A stretch of DNA of 64,000 nucleotides from JAVHYG01 sp040390025 (GTDB lineage: Bacteria > Pseudomonadota > Gammaproteobacteria > Diplorickettsiales > Diplorickettsiaceae): positions 1 to 64,000 of the forward strand of contig JAZJZD010000011.1 of NCBI GenBank assembly GCA_040390025.1. Reading direction: 5' to 3'. The notes below the pieces were generated by a model. The model was not told the DNA's origin and did not search any database. It saw only the letters and a list, made by a program, of their open reading frames with translations. This document shows, in pieces, positions 9,719 through 18,459 of the stretch (positions are counted from its first letter, which is position 1; each line of letters starts with the position of its first letter). Made by a program: the position numbers and the translations under genes.

Positions 9719-9748
9719 ATGCTAATACAATTCCTGATTTTTAGACGG

Positions 9749-10630
9749 CTAAGTATTATTTACACATTTTAGTGCATTTTTAAAAGCCTGTAGTGCTTGC
9801 GGTGCTTCCCCCAAAGTTTCAAATAGCTGGCCTAACTCTTGATATGTTTCAGGATTCGGATCGTGAGTTAAGCTGCTCTCTAGATAATCTTGTGCTTTAC
9901 CCCATAATTGTAGCTGTTTACAAAGACGGCCTAAAGTTAATAAAAGGTAGGGGTCTTTAGGGCGATTTTTAAGCCATTTTTCAGCATGTACTAATTGGCG
10001 TTCAGGGTGAATACTTTTAATAAGGCCATAAGTTTGTACAAGAGGAGCGAGCCAATACTTTTTCAATAATTTACGTGTTAAAGCTTCAGCTTTTTCAGTT
10101 TCATGGTATTGGATAAGGCCTTGGATATAGTAATTAAGAAAGTAAGGGTCTTTTTTTAATTGCGGTGGCGTCTGTTGCCACTTTTCTTCGAATTTTACTA
10201 AATTTGTGCGTATCGCCTCTTTTAACAAACCTTCATAACTTTCACGTTCTAATGCTTGAACCTGTAAGGGGGATAACCAACTTTTTTTTTCTAACTCCGG
10301 TAATGTTTTTAAAATAACGTTCCAATCTTTAGGTTCTTGATAAAGCGTTGCAAACAAGGTTTGATCTTCTATAGATGCTCGTTTTAGCCGTTGTCTATTA
10401 TGTAGCCAGACATCCCAACGTTTTGGTAACACAGAAAAATAGTGGAGTATGCGAAGGAAAAGGTAGATGACAAGGAAACTGACTAACAATCCAACCAAAG
10501 CTAGCCATAAAGGCATTTCTAAAGCAAGCTTGTGTCTTGTAATAAGTACATAGCCGGGATCGTTAGCTATTTCGACTCCTATCCAGACGGAGAATATAAG
10601 GACAAGTAAGAATATAAAAAACCGCTTCAT
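9749..10630 (-). CDS. hemY: HemY-like membrane TPR protein
   Basis: Third gene of hemD-hemX-hemY. Two N-terminal membrane segments (about residues 4-22 and 40-62) flank the conserved early GYVLI, followed by a basic HNRQRLKRA segment and TPR-like helices to the C-terminus. The family is a conserved inner-membrane partner of haem-synthesis genes of unclear biochemical function, not the Bacillus oxidase also called HemY. At 293 residues it is about 100 shorter than most gammaproteobacterial homologues. Its start overlaps the hemX stop by one base. Confidence 0.85.
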   Translation of the reverse strand: MKRFFIFLLVLIFSVWIGVEIANDPGYVLITRHKLALEMPLWLALVGLLVSFLVIYLFLRILHYFSVLPKRWDVWLHNRQRLKRASIEDQTLFATLYQEPKDWNVILKTLPELEKKSWLSPLQVQALERESYEGLLKEAIRTNLVKFEEKWQQTPPQLKKDPYFLNYYIQGLIQYHETEKAEALTRKLLKKYWLAPLVQTYGLIKSIHPERQLVHAEKWLKNRPKDPYLLLTLGRLCKQLQLWGKAQDYLESSLTHDPNPETYQELGQLFETLGEAPQALQAFKNALKCVNNT

Positions 10631-11655
10631 TAAGGGAGTTCCTTTTGATCAATAGCCGTGTTAGGTATAGTTTTTTCGAAAGAAGCAATTGCGGCTAATG
10701 TAGGAGTTAAATCCGGTAAGCTTGGTTGTAAATTTATTTTTTCAAGTTCATTTATAGTTTGAATTACCGTTTGAGCCAGTGATGAGCGGGCTAAAAAGTG
10801 CTGTTGTATTGCTTCTTTAGTTTGTTGCAAGCTATTTTGATAAATTGTTTGTTGACGCTGGAGTAGGGCCCATTGTGCTTGTTGTAACAATAGTTGTAGA
10901 TTGTGTTGTAAGTATTGTTGTTGCGCTTGGGGTAATAAAGGTTCAATCGGTTTATCTAAATGTCGAATAACAATTAATTGTTGAAGACTGTGTAAACTCG
11001 ATTGAAGCGCGCTAAGCCATTTTTTTCCAAGATCGGTTGCAGGGGTTGTATTATTTGTGGTTTCTTTATTAGCAATAGGAATGGTGTTAGTTAAAGGCAA
11101 TTGTATTACCTGGGCTTGCAAAACATTTAACTGCGTTAAAGTATTACTTAGATCCAGCTGCGGTAAAGCTTTTAGGCTGGTTATATTTTGTGTTAATAAA
11201 CTATGTAGTGATTCCGGGATGGAAAGATCAGGGAATTCGGTTAAGCGTTTATTGGCTAATGTTAACGCAGCTAAAGCACTATTTAAATCGTGAAGATAAA
11301 GAAGGTCGTCCTGTGCTTGTTGAATAAGCTGATGTATGTTGCTTATTTGTGTTTGCGCAGCATTAGAAGACAATTTTTTTTGAATAAAGTTTTGTATTTG
11401 GATTACACTTTTTTGTAATTCCTGATATTTAGTTTGATTTTGAGAAAGTTGTTCTTGGGTTTGTGTAAAACGGGTTTCATATCTTGCAAGGATATCATTA
11501 TTTTTTTTCCAAAAAAAAGAGATGGCTAGGAAGAGAGAGAGCCAAGTTGCAAGTAGTAGAGCGATAGTGAACCACGCAATAATACAATGCTGGGGTTTAG
11601 GACTTGTTGTGTTATCGCTTAGCTCGTCGGTGGATTCAATCGCTTGCGACTCCAT
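10630..11655 (-). CDS. hemX: HemX-family membrane-anchored coiled-coil protein
   Basis: A single transmembrane helix at about residues 25-48 is followed by a long glutamine-rich coiled coil (roughly 55-115) and a helical C-terminal domain. This matches the HemX family, annotated historically as uroporphyrinogen-III methyltransferase although no methyltransferase motif is visible. The position between hemD and hemY supports the call. Composition is strongly biased to Gln, Leu and Thr. Confidence 0.82.
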   Translation of the reverse strand: MESQAIESTDELSDNTTSPKPQHCIIAWFTIALLLATWLSLFLAISFFWKKNNDILARYETRFTQTQEQLSQNQTKYQELQKSVIQIQNFIQKKLSSNAAQTQISNIHQLIQQAQDDLLYLHDLNSALAALTLANKRLTEFPDLSIPESLHSLLTQNITSLKALPQLDLSNTLTQLNVLQAQVIQLPLTNTIPIANKETTNNTTPATDLGKKWLSALQSSLHSLQQLIVIRHLDKPIEPLLPQAQQQYLQHNLQLLLQQAQWALLQRQQTIYQNSLQQTKEAIQQHFLARSSLAQTVIQTINELEKINLQPSLPDLTPTLAAIASFEKTIPNTAIDQKELP

Positions 11656-11685
11656 AACTATTCTCCGGGAAAGCTGTGTCCGGAC

Positions 11686-12444
11686 TTATCTTGGCTTAGT
11701 GTAAGTCCGAAGGGTTTGTAAAATGGTTTCGTCGCTTGCATTATCCGATATTAAGGGAGGTTTTACAAAGCCTAGCGTTTTTGCATAATCAGCGATGCGT
11801 GCACTGATAACTAGGAGTTGTTTATCAAATAGGTCATCTCCCCAGACAGGGTGTAATAAACTAAGTAAATTTGTTAATCCATCATTACTGGTGCAAATAA
11901 TGATATCGATAATTTTTATATTAGGAATCGTTTTGGCAAGGGGTAGGGAGCGCTTATAAACCTCTAACATTGTTATTTGTGCACCGCGTTTTTTTAATGT
12001 TTTTGATAGCGCTAAACGACCACCTTGCCCTTTTATGATTAAAATATTTTTTTGATGTGGTTGTTGTAACGGCAGGAGCATCAGTACCCCTTCGCTGCTA
12101 AAATTTTTTTCGGGATAATAATCTGCGGGTAAATTGTGTAGTTTTAATGCTTTTACAGTGCCGGGCCCAATTGCGATTATTTTGGTTTGTTTAGGCCAAA
12201 CAGGATAAGCACTATGGATATAATTCGCTATTTTAAATACAGTGTTCGGACTTATAAAGATAACAAAATCATACTCCGCCATTTTTCTAATTTGTTTTAA
12301 AGCAATTTTTTTATTTATCGCTATGATTTCTAATGTTGGGAAAGAAATAGGTTTACCATTCTCCGCCTGGATTTTCGCAACAAGATTTTTTGCTTGGTGG
12401 GTAGGGCGTGTAATGAGGATAGTTAGGTTATTAAGCGAGTTCAT
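11686..12444 (-). CDS. hemD: Uroporphyrinogen-III synthase
   Basis: Cyclises hydroxymethylbilane with inversion of ring D, giving the tetrapyrrole precursor of haem. The 252-residue protein has the weakly conserved two-domain pattern of the family: an early LITRPTHQAKNL, FPTLEI, a FISPNTV segment near residue 85, a GPGT motif near 104 and, in the second domain, IICTSNDGLTNLL. It is first in a minus-strand operon with hemX and hemY. hemC, often directly upstream, is absent here; the upstream neighbour is a divergent effector-like gene. Confidence 0.87.
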   Translation of the reverse strand: MNSLNNLTILITRPTHQAKNLVAKIQAENGKPISFPTLEIIAINKKIALKQIRKMAEYDFVIFISPNTVFKIANYIHSAYPVWPKQTKIIAIGPGTVKALKLHNLPADYYPEKNFSSEGVLMLLPLQQPHQKNILIIKGQGGRLALSKTLKKRGAQITMLEVYKRSLPLAKTIPNIKIIDIIICTSNDGLTNLLSLLHPVWGDDLFDKQLLVISARIADYAKTLGFVKPPLISDNASDETILQTLRTYTKPR

Positions 12445-12590
12445 AAGGATAAAATAGGGTTAATTTAGCTTACGATCAAGTGTTTGCTTTCTATGAGCAA
12501 AATATAGAAATCAATGAAATAGTTTGTTTGCTTGATTTATAATAATTATTAGCCAATAAAATTTATTTAAGCGTAGAGGTATGAGAGTAA

Positions 12591-13085
12591 ATGGCTGAGT
12601 TTTTGAGAAAAATTAAGCGCCACCTTAAGGGTAAATCTAGTAAAGGTTTTGTTATAGAGAATAATTCTAATCAATCTAATGATTCTCTCGATAATGTTTC
12701 ATTTTCGGGTCCGTTCGGAGGACCTCTGGGTTCGATAGTAGAAAATCCAATTTATGAGGTTCCTAATTCAAAACCAATATCTCCTTCCCAAGAAAGTTCG
12801 AGTGATAATTTACCTTTATTAGCATCTCATGAGGGTCCGATAAGAGCTCATGAAGGAAATAGTGGGTTTTTAGATAAAATTAGGTATGGGTTGGGGCTTA
12901 AATCAAAACAACGTGGTCTTATCATCCCGAAAGGTACAGAGCCGATAATGGCCTCCGAAAAAAATAGTGGTTTTTTAAATAAAATTAAGTATGGGTTGGG
13001 GTTTGGATCAAAACGATGTGGGGCTGAAGCAGCTAATTCAGCTAACCAACTTATTGTTGAGCTCGAAAAAATTAAAACAAGTTAA
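12591..13085 (+). CDS. Small repeat protein with EPIYA-like motif, candidate secreted effector
   Basis: I recognise no family. The 164-residue protein is polar and largely disordered in appearance. Two near-identical units, ending in NSGFLDKIRYGLG and NSGFLNKIKYGLG, occupy about residues 82-109 and 117-144. The N-terminus (AEFLRKIKR) looks like a diverged third copy. Residues 51-58 read ENPIYEVP, resembling tyrosine-phosphorylation motifs of translocated bacterial effectors; the second unit contains EPIMA. RBS-like purines precede the start at 12591. There is no signal peptide or membrane segment. A host-directed role is inference. Confidence 0.6.
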   Translation: MAEFLRKIKRHLKGKSSKGFVIENNSNQSNDSLDNVSFSGPFGGPLGSIVENPIYEVPNSKPISPSQESSSDNLPLLASHEGPIRAHEGNSGFLDKIRYGLGLKSKQRGLIIPKGTEPIMASEKNSGFLNKIKYGLGFGSKRCGAEAANSANQLIVELEKIKTS

Positions 13086-13090
13086 TGCAG

Positions 13091-13113
13091 CGCGCGCAAA
13101 AGTTTCGCGCGCG
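13091..13113. repeat. GC-only hairpin downstream of the repeat-protein gene
   Basis: Arms CGCGCGC (13091-13097) and GCGCGCG (13107-13113) surround a 9-base loop, just after the stop at 13083-13085. No T-run follows, so a standard intrinsic terminator is not supported. The GC-only stem stands out in AT-rich DNA. Confidence 0.5.
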
Positions 13114-13304
13114 AACGCGGTTATGTGATGAAGTACATGTAGCATGACAGGGTTACATCAACACCTTCTCGTGAATAGCCTAATACTTTACACGTTCTAG
13201 ATACATTGGAATATTTAAATGGAAAGTACACGACATATGCGATTCAAAAAACATTAGTTCAATTTAGTTATAATCAATCATTTAGTTGAGTTAATATTAT
13301 TTAA

Positions 13305-13817
13305 ATGGATTTTTATAAAAAAATCTTAGGCACCACTATGAATTTCAGGGGTATTTTTAAAAAAAAATATAAAAAATCTAAATCTAATATAGCTTTAGAT
13401 ACGGGGCCTAACTTTATGGAAAATACAGCTTTTCGGGCAGAAAGCGATACTTCGTCAGACTCCTCTTTAACTAGTGAGTTTTCCACGATACCTCATAAAT
13501 TCCAGACTGATTTACAACAGGAAATATCGGAGCTAAAGCAAGAAATTTTAAGGCTAAATAAAGAAAACCAAGATCTCCGCGAGGAAGTAAAGTCTTTAAG
13601 TAGTAAAAATTCAATTCCACCACCACCACCTCCACCACCACCACCACCTCCTCCTCCTCCTCCTCCACAAAAAGCATCTAAGGGGCAAAAAAAACAAAAT
13701 ACTCAAAGAAGTAATGGAAGTGATAAATCTGATAAGACAAAATCCAAAACGGCATATATGGAAGAATTAGTAGAAGCACTTTTGAAAAGGAGAAACGCTA
13801 GGAATAATGATGAGTAA
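13305..13817 (+). CDS. Coiled-coil/polyproline protein, candidate actin-directed effector
   Basis: I recognise no family. In order it has a lysine-rich N-terminus, a serine/threonine-rich stretch (about 45-65), a leucine-zipper coiled coil (about 67-100), seventeen consecutive prolines at residues 105-121, a Lys/Ser/Gln-rich linker, and a C-terminal amphipathic helix AYMEELVEALLKRR. Proline tracts of this kind recruit profilin or EVH1/SH3 proteins in formins, Ena/VASP and rickettsial RickA. No WH2 or FH2 domain can be shown. A second possible start is at 13338. The CCA/CCT codon run could be prone to length variation. Confidence 0.65.
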   Translation: MDFYKKILGTTMNFRGIFKKKYKKSKSNIALDTGPNFMENTAFRAESDTSSDSSLTSEFSTIPHKFQTDLQQEISELKQEILRLNKENQDLREEVKSLSSKNSIPPPPPPPPPPPPPPPPPQKASKGQKKQNTQRSNGSDKSDKTKSKTAYMEELVEALLKRRNARNNDE

Positions 13818-13935
13818 AGCTGAAGCTGCATAAGCGAATTGATAGAGAGACCATTGTAAAATAGCAACTCAACGATATTCCTTAGAGTGATTTTCGGTTA
13901 GACTAATTACAGATTAATTTTATAAAGTTATCCTT

Positions 13936-15135
13936 ATGTCGCCGTTAATAAGCTTAAAAGGTTTGAATTTACATCATAAGCGCCTCATTATTCGCGAAGA
14001 TCTCAATGTTCCCATGGAAAAGGGACGAATTACCAGTGATGCACGTATTCAGGCTGCTTTGCCAACCATTCAATATGCTTTAGAGCAGGGAGCCGCTGTT
14101 ATTCTACTGTCTCATCTCGGTAGGCCTGAAGAAGGTCATATTACGCCCAAGTTTTCTTTAGCACCTATTGCTGAACGTCTACAAACATTATTAGGGCGCC
14201 CCGTAAAATTTATTTCCCATTGGTTAGACGGATTTGAAATTGAGCCAGGAGAGGTTGTGCTTTGTGAGAATGTACGTTTTCAAAAAGGGGAGAAAAACAA
14301 CGACTCTATTCTTGCTAAAAAAATAGCGAAATTAGGTGATATTTTTGTTATGGATGCCTTTGCTACGGCACATCGCAGTGAAGCATCGACTGTTGGAGTG
14401 GCACAGTTTTCAGAGCAGGCCTGTGCAGGGTTATTATTGATGGCTGAATTAGAAGTGCTAACACAGGCTTTAAAAAATCCAGCGCGGCCCCTGCTTGCGA
14501 TTGTGGGTGGTTCTAAAGTTTCGAGTAAATTACAAGTATTAGCAGCGCTGATCCAAAAAGTGGATAAGTTAATTTTGGGTGGGGGAATCGCTAATACTTT
14601 TTTAGTTGCACAGGGATATAGACTGGGGCGATCCTTAGTTGAAAGTGATTTAATTGCTGAGGCAAAACATTTAATTGTTTTAGCACAGCAAAAGCAAGTT
14701 GAAATTATTCTGCCGGTTGATGTAGTAGTGGCTAAAGAAATTTCTGTAACGGCAAAAACGACTATTAAAAAATTAACGGAAATAGAAGACGATGAAATGG
14801 TGTTAGATATTGGTCCAGAATCTATTAAGCTATATATACAATCTATTTCATCCGCAGCAACTATTTTGTGGAATGGGCCTGTGGGAGTTTTCGAAATGTC
14901 TCCATTTGAGGAGGGAACCCGCGCTTTAAGTCTAGCTATTGCCAGGAGTAAAGCTTTTTCTATTGCTGGCGGGGGGGATACCCTGGCCGCCATTGAAAAG
15001 TATGGAATTACTAATAAAATATCTTATATTTCCACGGGTGGTGGTGCTTTTCTCGAATTTATTGAAGATGAAAATCTTCCCGCATTAAGTGTATTAAAAA
15101 AAGGTCACAAGAGGCTTAATAATGAAACGATTTAA
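13936..15135 (+). CDS. pgk: Phosphoglycerate kinase
   Basis: Glycolytic enzyme converting 1,3-bisphosphoglycerate and ADP to 3-phosphoglycerate and ATP. The N-terminal domain shows REDLNVPME, SHLGRP and the substrate-binding FVMDAFATAHR. The C-terminal nucleotide domain shows AIVGGSKVSSK, LGGGIANTF, WNGPVGVFE and the GGGDTLAAI loop. The length of 399 is normal. It overlaps the downstream pyk gene by 14 bases, so the two are translated from one message. Confidence 0.97.
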   Translation: MSPLISLKGLNLHHKRLIIREDLNVPMEKGRITSDARIQAALPTIQYALEQGAAVILLSHLGRPEEGHITPKFSLAPIAERLQTLLGRPVKFISHWLDGFEIEPGEVVLCENVRFQKGEKNNDSILAKKIAKLGDIFVMDAFATAHRSEASTVGVAQFSEQACAGLLLMAELEVLTQALKNPARPLLAIVGGSKVSSKLQVLAALIQKVDKLILGGGIANTFLVAQGYRLGRSLVESDLIAEAKHLIVLAQQKQVEIILPVDVVVAKEISVTAKTTIKKLTEIEDDEMVLDIGPESIKLYIQSISSAATILWNGPVGVFEMSPFEEGTRALSLAIARSKAFSIAGGGDTLAAIEKYGITNKISYISTGGGAFLEFIEDENLPALSVLKKGHKRLNNETI

Positions 15136-16552
15136 AAGAACCAAAATTGTGGCTACGCTCGGGCCTGCTACCGATGAAGAAGGCGTTTTACAGGCGATGA
15201 TAAATGCCGGTTTAGATGTTGTCCGATTGAATTTTTCGCATGGTAAAGCAGAAGACCATATTAAGCGTGCAGAGTTAGTTCGTAAATGTGCTCAAGCAGC
15301 AGGTCGAGAAATTGCGATTATGGCAGATTTACAAGGACCAAAGATTCGTATTGCACGCTTCAAACAAGGTAAGATTTTTTTAAAAGAAGGAGCGCAGTTT
15401 GTTTTAGATGCCGATTTATCCAAAGAAGCGGGTGATGAGAAAGCGGTAGGTATTGACTATAAGGGATTACCGAAAGATGTGCAGCGTGGTGATTTTTTGT
15501 TACTCGACGATGGACGTTTAGTATTAAAAGTTAATAAAGTTCAAAAAAATAAGATTATTTGTAAGGTAGAAGTAGGCGGTGAATTATCGAATAATAAAGG
15601 GATAAACCGTAAAGGTGGTGGGCTTTCTGCAGAGGCTTTAACGGCTAAAGATAAAAAGGATTTGAAGACGGCTGTTAAGTTAAACGCAGACTATATTGCT
15701 ATTTCATTTCCACGCAATGCAGCAGATATGAAAAAAGCTCGGACTTTATTAAAAAAAGCGAAAGGGAACGCCGGGCTAATTGCGAAAATAGAACGTAGCG
15801 ACGCAGTTCCGCTTATCGATGAAATTATTAAAGCATCAGATGCGGTGATGGTAGCACGTGGCGATTTAGGGGTAGAAATTGGTGATGCAGAGTTACCGGC
15901 CGTACAAAAACATATTATTCAACGGGCACGTTCACTGGATAAGGTAGTTATAACCGCTACACAGATGATGGAATCCATGATCCATAATTCTATTCCTACC
16001 CGAGCAGAAGTATTTGATGTGGCAAACGCGGTATTAGATGGAACCGATGCAGTTATGTTGTCGGCAGAAACAGCGACAGGTGAGCATCCTGCGTTAGTAG
16101 TTGCTGCGATGGCACGTATTTGTTTAGGCGCAGAAAAACAAGTCAAAACCCAGGTATCGAGACATCGCGTGGAATGTCACTTTCAACGGCGCGATGAAGC
16201 TATTGCCATGGCGGCGATGTATACAGCAAATCATTATAATATTAAAGCTATTATTGCTTTAACAGAGTCTGGCGCTACGCCGTTATGGATGTCTCGTATT
16301 CGCTCAGGAATTCCTATTTACGCTTTGGCACATAGTGTTGAAACAACGCGTCGATTAGCGCTTTACCGTGGCGTTTATCCTCTCTATTTTAATATCGATA
16401 AATTAGATAAACGGCATGTCAATGACTTTGCTTTTACTGAGTTAAAAAAACATGGGGTCTTACGTAAGGGTGATTGTATCCTTATTACCTACGGCGATCT
16501 TTTGAAGACAACTGGCGGAACAAATACGCTCAAGATTTTAGAAGTCCCCTAA
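15122..16552 (+). CDS. pyk: Pyruvate kinase
   Basis: Final ATP-forming step of glycolysis. The barrel motifs are TLGPATDEE and LNFSHG near the N-terminus, MADLQGPKIR near residue 68, the active-site signature IAKIERSDAV, MVARGDLGVEIG and TQMMESMI, followed by the C-terminal allosteric-type domain (residues about 350-476). The length of 476 agrees with bacterial enzymes. The start lies inside the 3' end of pgk, giving a two-gene glycolytic operon. Confidence 0.97.
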   Translation: MKRFKRTKIVATLGPATDEEGVLQAMINAGLDVVRLNFSHGKAEDHIKRAELVRKCAQAAGREIAIMADLQGPKIRIARFKQGKIFLKEGAQFVLDADLSKEAGDEKAVGIDYKGLPKDVQRGDFLLLDDGRLVLKVNKVQKNKIICKVEVGGELSNNKGINRKGGGLSAEALTAKDKKDLKTAVKLNADYIAISFPRNAADMKKARTLLKKAKGNAGLIAKIERSDAVPLIDEIIKASDAVMVARGDLGVEIGDAELPAVQKHIIQRARSLDKVVITATQMMESMIHNSIPTRAEVFDVANAVLDGTDAVMLSAETATGEHPALVVAAMARICLGAEKQVKTQVSRHRVECHFQRRDEAIAMAAMYTANHYNIKAIIALTESGATPLWMSRIRSGIPIYALAHSVETTRRLALYRGVYPLYFNIDKLDKRHVNDFAFTELKKHGVLRKGDCILITYGDLLKTTGGTNTLKILEVP

Positions 16553-16606
16553 CTTGACTTAGGCTGAGCGCTTAGGGAGATTTAACTCTGGGTATAATGG
16601 CTTATC

Positions 16607-16689
16607 CGTCATTGCGCGCGCGGAGCGCGCGGCAATCCAGGAAATATGTAAATTGGATTGCCGCGCTCATTATATTCGCTCGCATGACG
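16607..16689. repeat. Palindromic intergenic repeat element
   Basis: An imperfect inverted repeat of about 83 bases with outer arms CGTCATTGCG and CGCATGACG, and inner arms GGCAATCCA and TGGATTGCC, around an AT-rich loop. It lies between the convergent pyk and fur genes. Related CGTCATTGCGAGCG/GCAATCC palindromes are scattered in many bacterial genomes, including intracellular ones. It could fold as a bidirectional hairpin. Confidence 0.7.
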
Positions 16690-16703
16690 GCGATTTTTTT
16701 AAG

Positions 16704-17135
16704 CTAACGTTTATTAGCTGGACGCTTTTTAGGGCAAGTGCTGCAGATCCCGTAAATAATTAAACTATGGTCTGTCATTTTATAGCCTTTGTTTTTTGCT
16801 ACGGTTTTTTGGCGTTGCTCAATTGTTTCATCGACAAACTCATCCACTTTGCCGCATTTTGTACAGACGATGTGATCATGGTGGGGCCCTTGATTACGTT
16901 CAAAGACAGAACAGTTTTCTTCGAAATTTCGCCGTTTAACTAATCCGGCTCCTTCGAATTGTGTTAATACCCGATAAACCGTTGCTAGCCCGATATCTTC
17001 TCCTGACTCTGAGAGCGCTTTATAAATTTCTTCTGCGCTTAAATGACGGGTTTTAGCTTGTTCTAGTAACTGTAAGATTTTTTGTCTTGGGGCCGTAATT
17101 TTCAATCCGGCTTGGCGTAGTTGTTGATTATCCAT
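16704..17135 (-). CDS. fur: Ferric uptake regulator
   Basis: Iron-responsive repressor. Residues 1-85 form the winged helix (LKITAPRQKIL, then LATVYRVL as the recognition region). The dimerisation domain has the metal-binding segment HHDHIVCTKCGKVDEF with a C-x2-C pair near residue 96, and a second C-x2-C (CSTC) near residue 133. The length of 143 is typical. It is divergent from bamE with about 127 bases between them, the usual gammaproteobacterial arrangement. Confidence 0.96.
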   Translation of the reverse strand: MDNQQLRQAGLKITAPRQKILQLLEQAKTRHLSAEEIYKALSESGEDIGLATVYRVLTQFEGAGLVKRRNFEENCSVFERNQGPHHDHIVCTKCGKVDEFVDETIEQRQKTVAKNKGYKMTDHSLIIYGICSTCPKKRPANKR

Positions 17136-17262
17136 TAGATTATCTCTAAACTCCTTCAGCAGTGGTTAATTTGTTTTTGTATTATATTTACTGACTAAAC
17201 TTCTCTGCGTTATTTAAAGTATAGTGTTGGAAGTATTTGCTTTATTACAATGATTATCTTTT

Positions 17263-17559
17263 ATGATAAAATGGGTTATTAGCTTTTTTTTACTCTGCCT
17301 ACTTTCAGGTTGTGGCATTATCTACCGTCCTGATATTCAGCAAGGAAATATACTAACGCAGTCTACCATAGAGCAATTAAAACTCGGTATGACAGAGGAG
17401 CAAGTTCGTTACCTTTTAGGTAGTTGTGTCTTACAGACACCGTTTCAAGCTAATCGTAGCGATTATGTTTATTTTTATCACCCTGGGCATGCGCAATCTA
17501 CACAACGGCATGTAACGCTGACCTTCTCCGGCGGTCGATTAGTTAACATCAGTCGCTAG
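17263..17559 (+). CDS. bamE: Outer membrane assembly lipoprotein BamE
   Basis: Small lipoprotein of the Bam complex that inserts beta-barrel proteins in the outer membrane. The N-terminal signal ends in a lipobox LLSGC with lipidated Cys17. The SmpA/OmlA domain follows, with the family hallmark LKLGMTEEQVRYLLG near residues 42-56. It is 98 residues long. Its 3' end overlaps the convergent rnfH gene by 21 bases. Confidence 0.93.
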   Translation: MIKWVISFFLLCLLSGCGIIYRPDIQQGNILTQSTIEQLKLGMTEEQVRYLLGSCVLQTPFQANRSDYVYFYHPGHAQSTQRHVTLTFSGGRLVNISR

Positions 17560-17880
17560 TTTATGATGTTGCACAGACTCAGATTGTTTTGACAGCTTGG
17601 TTTTTTGTTTTTCAGCACGGGTTCTTCTATTTTTTTTCGGGTCAATAGCTAGGGTGCGGTATATTTCTATTCTATCGCCTGACTGTAGTATTGTATTAAG
17701 TGGACGAATCTTGCTAAAAATGCCTACTTTATTTACTGCCAAATTAATGTTGGGAAATTGTATTAAAATACCTGATTTCTGTATGGCTGCTTCTATACAG
17801 CAGGATTCGGATACTATTAAAGGGATTACGATTTGGTTTTGTTGGTCGGCATATGCCACTTCAATTTGAATGGTCAACAT
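17539..17880 (-). CDS. rnfH: RnfH-family ubiquitin-like protein
   Basis: Small beta-grasp protein of the RnfH/UPF0125 family (also called PasI), recognised from VEVAYA-like IEVAYADQQ at the N-terminus, AAIQKSGI, and the C-terminal GDRIEIYRTLAIDPKKNRR, where the family nearly always has RPL..DPK. The last 20 residues are lysine/arginine rich. It is coupled to ratA: its start codon shares one base with the ratA stop. The cellular role is not firmly known. Confidence 0.9.
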   Translation of the reverse strand: MLTIQIEVAYADQQNQIVIPLIVSESCCIEAAIQKSGILIQFPNINLAVNKVGIFSKIRPLNTILQSGDRIEIYRTLAIDPKKNRRTRAEKQKTKLSKQSESVQHHKLATDVN

Positions 17881-18320
17881 TAATTTAGGTGTTTCCCATA
17901 TTGTTGTTTAGCTCTTTCCGAAAAAGCGTGAATGAGTTTATGGGCAACTTGCTCGAAAACAGGTGAAAAAGCAAAAGCTAATAAATTGCTTGCAAACTCA
18001 AATTCTAAACTCAAGTGTACCTTACAACCTTTTTTAGTAGGCTCGAAAGCCCAGAAACCTTCTAACTGGCGAAAGGGTCCATTGACAAGACTAATTTCAA
18101 TCATCTTGTTTTTTTGTAAACGATTAGAGGTCGTAAATGATTTAGAAAACCCCCCACCACTGAGGGTAAGTTTTGCTTGAATGCTATCCTCCTCCTGCCG
18201 CACTATTTTACTTTCAGTACATCCAGGGAGAAATTCAGAGTAGGCTTCGATATCATTGACGAGATCGTACATTTTTTCCACGGTGTAAGGCACTTCTAAA
18301 CTTTCTTGAATAATTGGCAT
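17880..18320 (-). CDS. ratA: RatA/PasT-family START-domain protein
   Basis: A START/SRPBCC-fold protein, homologue of E. coli RatA (PasT) and mitochondrial Coq10. The family signature YDLVNDIEAYSEFLPGC is near the N-terminus, followed by the conserved GPFRQLEGFW. The start at 18320 (MPIIQES) matches the family N-terminus; in-frame ATGs at 18326 and 18347 would add a few residues. RatA has been described as blocking 70S assembly, while Coq10 relatives bind ubiquinone; sequence alone does not decide. smpB is divergent upstream, as in many gammaproteobacteria. Confidence 0.9.
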   Translation of the reverse strand: MPIIQESLEVPYTVEKMYDLVNDIEAYSEFLPGCTESKIVRQEEDSIQAKLTLSGGGFSKSFTTSNRLQKNKMIEISLVNGPFRQLEGFWAFEPTKKGCKVHLSLEFEFASNLLAFAFSPVFEQVAHKLIHAFSERAKQQYGKHLN

Positions 18321-18459
18321 AATCATTTCATAGACCCTATTCAGCATATTTGCGAGTTTATACCGTATTGTAATTTTTCACAGAGCCGAAAATCGCAGAT
18401 TCAAGTGCAATGCCTATATAGGTCTGTATAATAAAGCCCAAAACAGGCGAGTATATCGT

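Noticed and set aside
13617..13667. CCA/CCT tract as a CRISPR or microsatellite array
   Set aside because: It is an in-frame proline codon run inside a coding sequence with no spacers; no CRISPR array was found in the window.
14280..14993. 237-codon open frame on the minus strand
   Set aside because: It is antisense to pgk, rich in Ala/Ser/Thr as mirror frames are, and matches no family.
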